Assembly: GCA_937981515.1 (NCBI GenBank)
Contig: CALJNY010000138.1
Coordinates: forward strand, 1 to 15,761
Source of the DNA: an uncultured Collinsella sp.
Lineage (GTDB): Bacteria > Actinomycetota > Coriobacteriia > Coriobacteriales > Coriobacteriaceae
Length of the DNA: 15,761 bases
Direction: 5' to 3'
The notes under the pieces are model-generated. The model saw nothing but the letters and a program-made list of their open reading frames with translations. It did no database searches and was not told where the DNA came from. The stretch's first letter is position 1; each line of letters starts with the position of its first letter. A program made the position numbers and the translations under genes. Below are positions 7,835 to 14,596 of this stretch, piece after piece.

Positions 7835-8566
7835 ATGCTTACCAAACTCCTCTGCGAATTCGGCGCAACGGCCCTCATGATCATCTTTGGCGTGGGCGTG
7901 CACTGCGATACCGTGCTCAAGGGCACCAAGTATCAGGGCTCCGGCCATATGTTTGCCATCACCACTTGGTCTTTTGGCATCTCGGTCTGCCTGTTTGTCT
8001 TTGGCGGTGCCGTGTGCATGAACCCCGCCATGGTGCTTGCCCAGTGCATCGTCGGCCTGGTGCCGTGGAGCAGCTGCATCCCCTTCATGATTGCCGATAT
8101 GCTCGGCGGCTTTGTGGGTGCCGTAATCGCGTGGTTGATGTATGCCGATGAGTTCAAGGCTTCCGATGGTGTCGTCGATCCCATTGCCCAGCGCAACATC
8201 TTCTCGACCAACCCCACCACCGAGGGTACGAACTATGCCCGTAACTTCTTCTGCGAGGCTATCTGCACCTTTGTGTTCATCAGCGCCATCCTTGCTGCCG
8301 CTAACCGCGCCGGCGAGAACGTTCTGATGCTCGCTATCTGCGTCGGTCTGATCGTTTGGGCTGTTGGCATGGGCATGGGCGGCATCACCGGCTTCGCCAT
8401 GAACCAGGCTCGTGACCTTGGTCCTCGCATGGCCTATCAGGTGCTGCCGATCAAGAACAAGGCTGACAATAACTGGAAGTACGGCCTGCTCGTTCCTGGC
8501 ATCGCTCCGTTTGTCGGTGCCGCTCTGGCCGCGCTGTTTGTGCACGGTTTCTTGGGCATGTTCTAG
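7835..8566 (+). CDS. larD: MIP-family channel (aquaglyceroporin type, likely lactate channel LarD)
   Basis: A 243-residue inner-membrane channel with the six-helix, two-half-helix MIP fold. The first signature motif is canonical, NPA at 63-65 (CMNPAMVLAQ). The second reads NQA at 190-192 (GFAMNQARDLGPRM), with the GlpF-type RDLGPR following. The RD after the second motif places it with glycerol/lactate facilitators rather than strict water channels. In L. plantarum a MIP protein, LarD, is encoded in the lar operon and carries lactic acid. Position directly after larA is the reason for using that name here, and the symbol is an inference. The start ATG has GATAAGG four bases upstream. The second composite hairpin begins 21 nt after the stop. 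Confidence 0.87.
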   Translation: MLTKLLCEFGATALMIIFGVGVHCDTVLKGTKYQGSGHMFAITTWSFGISVCLFVFGGAVCMNPAMVLAQCIVGLVPWSSCIPFMIADMLGGFVGAVIAWLMYADEFKASDGVVDPIAQRNIFSTNPTTEGTNYARNFFCEAICTFVFISAILAAANRAGENVLMLAICVGLIVWAVGMGMGGITGFAMNQARDLGPRMAYQVLPIKNKADNNWKYGLLVPGIAPFVGAALAALFVHGFLGMF

Positions 8567-8587
8567 TTCAAGGCTACATAGTTGTCC

Positions 8588-8712
8588 GCTGGCCGCATGG
8601 GGTAACTTCCCAGCGCGTCCTCGGACATGCAAAAAGGCTCGCTGCGCACTTCGTGCGGCGAGCCTTTTTGCGTCCTGCGGAATGCGCTGGGAAGTTACCC
8701 CATGCGGTCAGC
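8588..8712 (+). repeat. Composite hairpin element, copy 2
   Basis: Same architecture as the copy at 6112-6238. It has 29-nt arms (8588-8616 and 8684-8712, one G-T pair), 12-nt segments GTCCTCGGACAT and GTCCTGCGGAAT, a central stem GCAAAAAGGCTCGC/GCGAGCCTTTTTGC (8629-8642 with 8658-8671), a TG bulge, and the same CGCAC-TTC-GTGCG tip. The inner stem with A5 before and T5 after looks like a bidirectional terminator, fitting its place between the converging larD and tetR genes. The stretch 8713-8845 beyond it holds no gene. A weak GACGCC/GGCGTC stem (8826-8846) just past the tetR stop lacks a T-run. Confidence 0.85.
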
Positions 8713-8845
8713 TGCGGGATCTTAGTCGCGTTGGAACAAGCAACCCAACATATATCTGAATTTGGATGTAAGGAGCGCTTTACTGTTGGGGGCGTTGAGA
8801 TGAGGGCGATACCTTGGGAAGGGATGACGCCTTGGGAGGGGGCGT

Positions 8846-9385
8846 CTATCTGAAGAGGGGTTTTATGGCTGAGAGGTAGTCTTTGGCTACGTTGGCTTTA
8901 TCTGCTTGGAAATTGTGCCAGGCCCACCATTGGACCATTCCTACGAAGCTTGAGGCTATGTGGTGTAGTAGGAAGCTTCGGTCCATGGTGGCGGCGGGGC
9001 CGTTTGGGTCGGTGGGGACGGTTTCGGCTGCTCGTGACATGATGGTCTTGCGTAGGCAGTCGGCGAAGACGCGTGAGCCGGCGCCGGCTACGAGGGCCCG
9101 GACGCCCTGGCGACGCTCCCAGAGATTGTTGAGAATATGCTCGACCTGCACGAGTGGGTCGTCGAGCGGTGTGCCATCGTCGTCGAGGGCGTGGGTGCAG
9201 ATGTCGCTCACGAGCTCGGATAGTAGGTCGTCTTTGCTCTTAAAGAGGCCGTAGAATGTCGCGCGGCCTACGTGAGCGCGCGCGATGATGTCGCCGACGG
9301 TGATCTTGCCGTAGTCCTCCTCGCGAAGGAGCTCAGAAAACGCCGTGACAATAGCGGCGCGGCTTTTGGTTTTGCGGGCATCCAT
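8846..9385 (-). CDS. TetR/AcrR-family transcriptional regulator
   Basis: A 179-residue DNA-binding regulator. The N-terminal TetR domain is clear: helix 1 MDARKTKSRAAIVTAFSELL, then the helix-turn-helix at about 28-47 (KITVGDIIARAHVGRATFYG) followed by LFKSKDDLL. The C-terminal part is a mostly helical ligand/dimer domain with FVGMVQWWAWHNF near its end, similar to one common TetR C-terminal type. The ATG at 9385 starts two bases after the larC stop codon and has no clear Shine-Dalgarno, so it is probably translated by re-initiation after larC. An alternative TTG at 9433 overlapping larC is less likely because homology starts at MDARK. Its place as third gene of larB-larC-tetR suggests control of the lar genes, with the 36-bp palindrome at 11141-11176 as a candidate operator. 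This is inference. Confidence 0.88.
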   Translation of the reverse strand: MDARKTKSRAAIVTAFSELLREEDYGKITVGDIIARAHVGRATFYGLFKSKDDLLSELVSDICTHALDDDGTPLDDPLVQVEHILNNLWERRQGVRALVAGAGSRVFADCLRKTIMSRAAETVPTDPNGPAATMDRSFLLHHIASSFVGMVQWWAWHNFQADKANVAKDYLSAIKPLFR

Positions 9386-9387
9386 GG

Positions 9388-10305
9388 CTATGCGGCCACG
9401 TGAACAAGCAGGCAACGGAGCGTGCCGGAGCAACCCTCGTAAGGGCGCTTACCGGCGCCGTAGCCGACGGCCTCGATACGGTAGCGGGCCGGCAGGTGCT
9501 CGGACGTGCGAAGTGCGGCGACGATGGCGGCGCCCGTGGGTGTCACGAGCTCGCCGGCGACCGTTGCAGGCGTGAGGGCGATGTTGCCTGCTTGGCATAG
9601 GTTGACGACGGCGGGTACCGGGATGGGCATAAGGCCGTGGGCACAGTGGATGGTGCCGTGACCCTCGGAGAGCGACTCGACGACAATATCCTCGATGCCC
9701 AGGTCATCGAGGCAGATGGCGACTGAACAGATGTCAACGATGGAATCGATGGCGCCTACCTCGTGGAACATGACGGTCTCGGGCGTTTTGCCGTGGGCCT
9801 TGGCCTCGGCGGCGGCGAGCGCGGTAAAGATGGCGAGCGCGCGACGCTTTGCGCCATCGCTTAGCTGCGAATTCTCGATAATTTCCGTGACGTCGGCTAG
9901 CGAGCGGTGATGATGGTGGTGGGCGTGATGGTGATCCTCGTGCTCATGGGTGTGGCCCTCATGGTCATGCGCGTGCTCATGGCAGTGCTCGTGCTCCCCA
10001 TGATCATGATGGTGGTGCTCATGCTCATGTGTGTGCTCGGTGCCCGCTTCGTTGCCGTAGAGCCAGGCCATGTCGTGGTCGTGGTTCTCGAGCTCCTCTG
10101 CCAGCTGAACGTCAAAGTCGCAGGCGTCGATGCCATGCTTGTTTACGCGTGTGACGGCAACCTCAAACCCGTCGACCGGCAGCGTGGCGAGCTGCTTGCG
10201 CAGATGCTCCTCGCTGGCGCCCAGGTCGAGCAGGGCCGCGACGGTCATGTCACCGCTGATGCCCGAGGTGCCGTCGATGATAAGCGTGTGCTGATGGTTA
10301 GACAT
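9388..10305 (-). CDS. larC: Nickel-pincer cofactor biosynthesis protein LarC (LarC1-like, short form)
   Basis: LarC inserts nickel into the pincer cofactor precursor in a CTP-dependent reaction. This protein has 305 residues. The N-terminal domain is recognisable from DGTSGISGDM (11-20), MFHEVGAIDSIVDI (179-192), GELVTPTGAAIV (251-262) and AVGYGAGKRP near the end. Residues 91-133 are extremely His-rich (25 His in 43), a likely nickel store or delivery loop. It stops just after the GYGAG segment, where full-length LarC proteins (about 400-420 residues) continue into the C-terminal CTP-binding LarC2 domain. That domain is absent here and is not found in either other frame downstream, which is tetR. 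The ATG at 10305 follows AAGGAGC, which overlaps the larB stop, giving translational coupling. Confidence 0.9.
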   Translation of the reverse strand: MSNHQHTLIIDGTSGISGDMTVAALLDLGASEEHLRKQLATLPVDGFEVAVTRVNKHGIDACDFDVQLAEELENHDHDMAWLYGNEAGTEHTHEHEHHHHDHGEHEHCHEHAHDHEGHTHEHEDHHHAHHHHHRSLADVTEIIENSQLSDGAKRRALAIFTALAAAEAKAHGKTPETVMFHEVGAIDSIVDICSVAICLDDLGIEDIVVESLSEGHGTIHCAHGLMPIPVPAVVNLCQAGNIALTPATVAGELVTPTGAAIVAALRTSEHLPARYRIEAVGYGAGKRPYEGCSGTLRCLLVHVAA

Positions 10306-10315
10306 GGAATGCTCC

Positions 10316-11098
10316 TTAACGGGCGCAGGGCGTACCAGCGCTCAGATGATTGATAAGACTTGCCTGGTAGGCGGCACCAAAGCCGTTGTCGATATTGACG
10401 ACCGAAACGCCACTGGCGCAGGAGTTGAGCATGGCGAGCAGCGCGGCTACGCCACCAAAGCTCGCGCCGTAGCCCACGCTGGTGGGAACGGCAATGACCG
10501 GACAGCTCACCAGACCGCCGATAACGCTCGCCAGGGCGCCTTCCATGCCGGCGATGGCGATGACCACCTGCGCCTGGGCAAGTTCCTCGGCATGAGCGAG
10601 CAGGCGGTGCAGGCCGGCGACACCCACGTCGTAGAGGCGGTCGACCTCGTTGCCGTAGAACTCGGCCGTCAGTGCCGCCTCTTCGGCGACGGGCAGGTCG
10701 CTCGTGCCGGCGCAGGCGACGACGATGCGTCCATTGCCGGTGGGGGAGGGCTTGCCGCCCACCAGGGCGAGCTGTGCGTCCGGGACATATCCCAGGTCAA
10801 TGTCGTTGCCGAGAAGCTCAGCGGTGCGCGCGGCTTTTTCGGCATCCAAGCGTGTGACCAGGATGCGCTCCTGGTCTGCATCGAGTAATGCTTTGATAAT
10901 GGCGGCAATTTGCTCGGCGGTTTTACCGGCACCGTAGACAACCTCGCCGGCTCCCTGGCGCACCCCGCGCGAAAGATCGAGCTGCGCAAAACCCAGATCG
11001 GCGGTCGGCGCCGTCTGGATGCGTGTAAGGGCATCGGCAGGGGTGACTGATCCGCCGGCAACATCGCTCAGCAGCTGCTCAAGATCTCGCTTATCCAT
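10316..11098 (-). CDS. larB: Nickel-pincer cofactor biosynthesis protein LarB
   Basis: LarB carboxylates nicotinic acid adenine dinucleotide at the pyridinium C5 and hydrolyses its phosphoanhydride, the first step of the lactate racemase cofactor pathway. At 260 residues it has the family's normal size. After an N-terminal helical segment and LDLSRGVRQGAGEVVYGAGK, the C-terminal half is an AIR-carboxylase (PurE)-like fold with ACAGTSDLPVAEEA, IAGMEGALASVIGGL, PTSVGYGASFGG and NSCASGVSVVNIDNGFGA. Cys227 in the last motif probably corresponds to the cysteine that binds the substrate covalently in L. plantarum LarB (from memory, not aligned). GAAGGGA precedes the ATG at 11098. It is the first gene of the reverse operon larB-larC-tetR. 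Confidence 0.95.
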   Translation of the reverse strand: MDKRDLEQLLSDVAGGSVTPADALTRIQTAPTADLGFAQLDLSRGVRQGAGEVVYGAGKTAEQIAAIIKALLDADQERILVTRLDAEKAARTAELLGNDIDLGYVPDAQLALVGGKPSPTGNGRIVVACAGTSDLPVAEEAALTAEFYGNEVDRLYDVGVAGLHRLLAHAEELAQAQVVIAIAGMEGALASVIGGLVSCPVIAVPTSVGYGASFGGVAALLAMLNSCASGVSVVNIDNGFGAAYQASLINHLSAGTPCAR

Positions 11099-11140
11099 AT
11101 ATGTTCCCTTCGACGGTGCAAAGTCTAGAACGAGAAAGGG

Positions 11141-11176
11141 AGTTTCCGAACATTAGAACAAAATTGTTCGGAAACT
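11141..11176. promoter_or_regulatory. 36-bp palindrome in front of larB (candidate operator)
   Basis: Perfect 12-nt arms AGTTTCCGAACA and TGTTCGGAAACT (11141-11152 and 11165-11176) are separated by 12 nt. A nested palindrome GAACAA/TTGTTC shares part of the right arm. It lies about 40 nt upstream of the larB start on the reverse strand, with a TATATC just upstream of it that could be a -10. It could be the binding site of the TetR encoded in the same operon, or the 3' hairpin of serB, though no T-run follows on the reverse strand. Confidence 0.5.
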
Positions 11177-11213
11177 AGATATAGCGGAGTGATTTGATTG
11201 TTGGGCGAACTTG

Positions 11214-11849
11214 CTAGTCGCGCAGGATGATGTCCATGGCGAGCATCAGGTTGCGCTCGTCGATGGCAAACGGGGCGGCTTCGCGCGTCTTGGGCTTGGC
11301 GCAAAACGCGATGCCCGTGCCCGCGGCCTGGATCATGGGGATGTCGTTTGCCCCGTCGCCAATAGCGACCGTGTGGGCCATGTCGACGCCGCACTCAACT
11401 GCCCAGTCCAGCAGCTGGATGAGCTTGGACTCCTTGGTCACAATCTCGGCAGCCAACTTACCGGTAAGCTTGCCGTCCACGACCTCTAGGCGGTTGGCCA
11501 GGCAAAAATCGATACCCGCGGCGGCCACGATCTTATCGGCGACCTCGTGAAAACCGCCGCTTACCACGCCGACCTTCCAGCCCTTGTTGTGCGCCGAGCG
11601 CACAAGCTCCAGCGCGCCGGGGGTAAATGTCACACGCTCAAAGGTGCGCTCGAACACGCTCTCGTCCAGGCCGGCGAGCAGCCCCACGCGCTTCTCGAGC
11701 GCTTGCTTAAAGTCCAGCTCGCCGCGCATGGCGCGCTCGGTGATCTGTGCCACCTGCTCGCCCGCGCCTGCCTCCTCGCCCAACAGGTCGATGACCTCCT
11801 GGTTGATGAGGGTGGAGTCGATGTCCATAACAATGAGGCGTGCAGTCAT
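11214..11849 (-). CDS. serB: Phosphoserine phosphatase
   Basis: A 211-residue HAD-superfamily hydrolase that removes phosphate from O-phosphoserine in the last step of serine synthesis. HAD motif I is MDIDSTLI, with the nucleophile Asp9 and Asp11, and the DST typical of SerB. Motif II is VVSGGFHE, the conserved lysine lies in the following segment, and motif III is IGDGANDIPMI. There is no ACT domain, so it is the short form. The ATG at 11849 is chosen because GGAAAGG stands six bases upstream and homology begins with TARLIVMDIDS. An ATG-like extension to 11894 adds residues with no family match. The gene is divergent from aspS and about 115 nt from larB on the same strand. Confidence 0.94.
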   Translation of the reverse strand: MTARLIVMDIDSTLINQEVIDLLGEEAGAGEQVAQITERAMRGELDFKQALEKRVGLLAGLDESVFERTFERVTFTPGALELVRSAHNKGWKVGVVSGGFHEVADKIVAAAGIDFCLANRLEVVDGKLTGKLAAEIVTKESKLIQLLDWAVECGVDMAHTVAIGDGANDIPMIQAAGTGIAFCAKPKTREAAPFAIDERNLMLAMDIILRD

Positions 11850-12105
11850 GACGGGCCTTTCCAAGTGCTGTTTTATTGGGGCATATTGTCGCACGTGACG
11901 AGCGCGGGCGGGTGCCGCGGTGCGTCAATTGTTTCGTCTCCGTCAAGTCTTTGGGCAGGAGCTACTTTTCCGCGGCACATCGACGCGGGTGCGATAAGAT
12001 AGAACGCCATGTCTGGCTGCGCGGTTTACGCAGGCTGGGCAAATCTGTACGACGCCGCCCGGAACGACACGGGGCGGCACAGATCCATAAAGGAGGATCA
12101 CTGGT
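11850..12105. other. Divergent intergenic region serB/aspS
   Basis: A 256-nt spacer that must hold the promoters of serB (leftward) and aspS (rightward). A TAAGAT at 11995-12000 is a possible aspS -10 but has no good -35. A GCCGCCC/GGGCGGC hairpin (12054-12060 with 12072-12078) sits just before the aspS ribosome site and could modulate translation. I see no T-box consensus and no small gene. Confidence 0.4.
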
Positions 12106-13893
12106 ATGAGCCAGCCCCGTCCCATCGATGAGCATTCCATGCACACCCGTACCTGCGGCGAGCTTCGCTTCGAGAACGTGGGCGAAGAGGTCACCCTCAC
12201 CGGTTGGGTGAGCCGTCGCCGCGACCACGGCGGCCTTATCTTCTGTGACCTTCGCGACCGCGAGGGCATCACGCAGCTCACCTTCGACCCCGAGCACTCC
12301 GACGGCGATGCCTTTAAGATCGCCGAGACCATGCGTCCCGAGTTGCCCATCAAGATTCACGGCGTCGTGCGCGCCCGTGGCGAGGAGACCACCAACACCA
12401 AACTCGCGACCGGCGAGATCGAGGTCCTGACCGACCACGCCGAGGTACTCAATACGTCCGTCACCCCGCCGTTCCAGATCGAGGACGGCATCGAGACCAG
12501 CGAGGACACCCGCCTGCGCTATCGCTATCTGGACCTCCGCCGTCCCGAGATGATGGCCAACCTCAAACTGCGCTCCGACTTCACCTTTGCCATTCGTGAG
12601 GCGCTGCACAACCGTGAGTTCATGGAGGTCGAGACGCCCGCCCTGTTTAAGTCCACGCCCGAGGGCGCCCGCGACTTCATCGTTCCCAGCCGTATCCAGC
12701 CGGGTAACTTCTACGCCCTGCCGCAGTCCCCGCAGCTCCTGAAGCAGCTGCTCATGGTCGGTGGCGTCGAGCGCTACTACCAGGTTGCCAAGTGCTTCCG
12801 CGACGAGGACTTGCGTGCCGACCGTCAGCCCGAGTTCACCCAGGTCGATATCGAGATGTCCTTCGTGGACCAGAACGACGTTATGAGCGCGCTCGAAGAA
12901 GTCCTGTCCGATGCCTTCGGTCGCATGGGTGTCGAGATGCCCACGCCGCTGCGTCGCATGAACTACTGGGAGGCCATGGACACCTATGGCTCCGACAAGC
13001 CCGATACCCGCTATGGCATGCACCTGGTCGACCTGACCGACATCTTTGCCAACTCCAAGTTCAAGGTCTTTGCGACTGCCGCAAACGAGGAGGGCTCTGT
13101 CGTCAAGGCCATCAACGCCAAGGGCGCCGGTGCCTGGGCACGTGCCAAGATCGATAAGCTCGCCGGCGTGGCCTCCACGTTTGGCGCCAAGGGCCTGGCA
13201 TGGATCGCCTTCCGCGAGGACGGCTCCGTCAACAGCCCCATCGTCAAGTTCTTCTCGGACGAAGAGATGGCGGCTCTGCGCGAGCGCATGGACGTCGAGC
13301 CTGGCGACCTCGTGATGTTCGCCGCCGGCCCGCGCCTGCTCTCTGACGAGATCCTGGGCGGTATGCGTTCCCACATGGCCAACGCGCTCGAGATCAAGCG
13401 TGAGGGCCACGACTTCCTGTGGGTCGTCAACTTCCCGCTGTTCCACTGGGATGAGGACCGCAAGGCCTACGCTGCCGAGCATCAGCCCTTCACGCTGCCG
13501 ACCGAGACCGACATCGCCAAGATCGAGGCCGACCCGCTGGCGGCCGGTTCCTGCACCTACGACTTTGTCATGGACGGCTTTGAGGCCGGCGGCGGCGGTA
13601 TGCGTATCCACAACGCCGAGATGCAGATGTCTATGCTCAAGCTCCTGGGCTTCACCGAGGAGCGAGCCGAGTCGCAGTTCGGCTTCCTCATGGAGGCGCT
13701 CAAGTTTGGTGCACCCCCGATGGGTGGTTTTGCTCTGGGCCTGGACCGCGTGTGCATGCTGCTCACCGGTTCCGACTCCATCCGCGACGTCATGGCGTTC
13801 CCCAAGACGGCCAGCGGCTCCGACCTTATGTCGGGTGCTCCGAGTGCCGTTTCCGGCGCCCAGCTCAAGGACGTCAGCCTGCGCCTGATGTAG
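12106..13893 (+). CDS. aspS: Aspartyl-tRNA synthetase (bacterial type, possibly non-discriminating)
   Basis: Cytosolic class II synthetase of 595 residues, the normal bacterial length. The order is: an N-terminal OB-fold anticodon domain (VTLTGWVSRRRDHGG to about 110), the catalytic core with motif 2 FRDEDLRADRQPEFTQVDIE, the bacterial GAD insertion (about residues 300-410), and motif 3 GFALGLDRVCMLLTG. AAAGGAGG is well placed before the ATG at 12106. In the anticodon domain His41 within RRRDHGG matches the histidine that marks non-discriminating AspRS enzymes such as the Pseudomonas one, where E. coli has leucine. If so, it would also charge tRNA-Asn and depend on the GatCAB amidotransferase. 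The gene stands alone and ends in a strong terminator. Confidence 0.97.
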   Translation: MSQPRPIDEHSMHTRTCGELRFENVGEEVTLTGWVSRRRDHGGLIFCDLRDREGITQLTFDPEHSDGDAFKIAETMRPELPIKIHGVVRARGEETTNTKLATGEIEVLTDHAEVLNTSVTPPFQIEDGIETSEDTRLRYRYLDLRRPEMMANLKLRSDFTFAIREALHNREFMEVETPALFKSTPEGARDFIVPSRIQPGNFYALPQSPQLLKQLLMVGGVERYYQVAKCFRDEDLRADRQPEFTQVDIEMSFVDQNDVMSALEEVLSDAFGRMGVEMPTPLRRMNYWEAMDTYGSDKPDTRYGMHLVDLTDIFANSKFKVFATAANEEGSVVKAINAKGAGAWARAKIDKLAGVASTFGAKGLAWIAFREDGSVNSPIVKFFSDEEMAALRERMDVEPGDLVMFAAGPRLLSDEILGGMRSHMANALEIKREGHDFLWVVNFPLFHWDEDRKAYAAEHQPFTLPTETDIAKIEADPLAAGSCTYDFVMDGFEAGGGGMRIHNAEMQMSMLKLLGFTEERAESQFGFLMEALKFGAPPMGGFALGLDRVCMLLTGSDSIRDVMAFPKTASGSDLMSGAPSAVSGAQLKDVSLRLM

Positions 13894-13917
13894 GCGAGCG
13901 GCTACATATTGCCTGTA

Positions 13918-13951
13918 ACGAGGGAAGGACACGTGCCTTCCCTCGTTTTTT
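13918..13951 (+). terminator. Terminator of aspS
   Basis: An 11-bp stem ACGAGGGAAGG/CCTTCCCTCGT (13918-13928 with 13936-13946) is followed by TTTTT. It lies 25 nt after the aspS stop codon. Confidence 0.92.
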
Positions 13952-13992
13952 ATGCGCGGGCGTTGCGAGGGCATAGGTTGACCGAACGTCGC

Positions 13993-14130
13993 GGAAACTG
14001 CGACCCGGAATTTGCGTTCAAAACGGGTCGCAGTTTCCCAGACAGGGGCCTTTTGGAAACTGCGACCCAGAATCCAGCCAGATAACGGGACGCACTTTCC
14101 GGTTGAGCCTTCTGGCGGAAACTGTGTCCC
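13993..14130. repeat. Five alternating copies of a 14-bp motif at regular spacing
   Basis: The motif GGAAACTGCGACCC occurs at 13993-14006 (+), 14025-14038 (-), 14055-14068 (+), 14087-14100 (-, as GGAAAGTGCGTCCC) and 14117-14130 (+, as GGAAACTGTGTCCC). Orientation alternates strictly and spacers are 18, 16, 18 and 16 nt. The structure is therefore a 62-bp unit repeated a little over twice, each unit able to form a hairpin. It fills most of the 357-nt gap between aspS and the HPr gene, which otherwise holds only the aspS terminator and a weak TACAAT (14190-14195) that could be the HPr gene's -10. Confidence 0.85.
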
Positions 14131-14250
14131 ATCGTAGACGCTCGAAGTAGGATGCGATTTCCGTCCCGCCCTCAACAAGCATCTAACGCTACAATATCTA
14201 CCACGTGGCTGGGTTTTGCCGGCCGAATGTACGATGTCGCGGGAGGGGAC

Positions 14251-14499
14251 ATGGTCGAGTTTACAAAGACGATTAAAGATCCGTTGGGACTACATGCCCG
14301 CCCGGTTGCGCTGCTCTATGACATCATTGCCAAGCATCGTAGCGACGTGTCAGTCAGTATCGGCGATCGCCACACGGATGGCCGCGATGTCATGGGGCTC
14401 ATGGCCCTCTATGGTGAGTGCGGAGAGAACGTCGTCTTTCGTGTTTCGGGCGTGGATGAGGCTTCCTGCGTTACGTCGATCAGAAACCTCTCGCTCTAA
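14251..14499 (+). CDS. HPr-family phosphocarrier protein
   Basis: An 82-residue HPr-like protein. HPr accepts phosphate from enzyme I on a histidine and passes it to sugar-specific EIIA domains of the PTS. The active site GLHARP with His15 is intact and at the standard position, and the following helix (VALLYDIIAKH) fits the fold. At position 46, where Firmicutes HPr carries the regulatory serine in a KSIMG context, this protein has Asp in RDVMG. The GECGEN loop replaces the usual SGDE-type turn. The ATG at 14251 has GGAGG at 14242-14246, four bases upstream. A longer in-frame extension to 14152 has no homology. No ptsI or EII gene is nearby and the gene has its own terminator, so it may be a regulatory paralogue or the single HPr encoded apart. 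Confidence 0.88.
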   Translation: MVEFTKTIKDPLGLHARPVALLYDIIAKHRSDVSVSIGDRHTDGRDVMGLMALYGECGENVVFRVSGVDEASCVTSIRNLSL

Positions 14500-14508
14500 G
14501 CATGACAG

Positions 14509-14550
14509 GGCGCGGCAAAGGACAACTCTTTGCCGCGCCTTTTTGTTTTG
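14509..14550 (+). terminator. Terminator of the HPr gene
   Basis: A perfect 12-bp stem GGCGCGGCAAAG/CTTTGCCGCGCC (14509-14520 with 14528-14539), a 7-nt loop and TTTTTGTTTTG. It begins 10 nt after the stop codon. Confidence 0.95.
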
Positions 14551-14596
14551 TTTCGTATAGGAAACTTTTTCGAAATCTGAATGGGGACCCTTTCCA

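Noticed and set aside
8826..8846. Terminator after tetR
   Set aside because: The six-base-pair stem GACGCC/GGCGTC is short and lacks a T-run on the reverse strand. The composite hairpin at 8588-8712 is the better candidate stop.
9388..9433. Programmed frameshift from larC into a larC2 frame
   Set aside because: The overlapping shifted frame leads directly into tetR (MDARKTKSR...), not into LarC2-like sequence.
9897..10136. Other-frame open frames across the His-rich segment of larC
   Set aside because: Their Thr/Met/Ser- or Val/Met/Leu-rich products are frame-shifted readings of the CAC/GAG repeats that encode the histidine-rich loop.
11850..12105. T-box leader before aspS
   Set aside because: No T-box consensus or antiterminator/terminator pair is visible, only a short GC hairpin near the ribosome site.
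13993..14130. CRISPR array
   Set aside because: The repeats are only 14 bp, alternate in orientation, and have 16-18-nt spacers. CRISPR repeats are longer and all in one direction, and no cas gene is present.
11962..14178. Reverse-strand open frame of over 700 codons covering aspS
   Set aside because: Same cause as above. aspS on the forward strand has all class II synthetase motifs, and the antisense frame shows no family signature.
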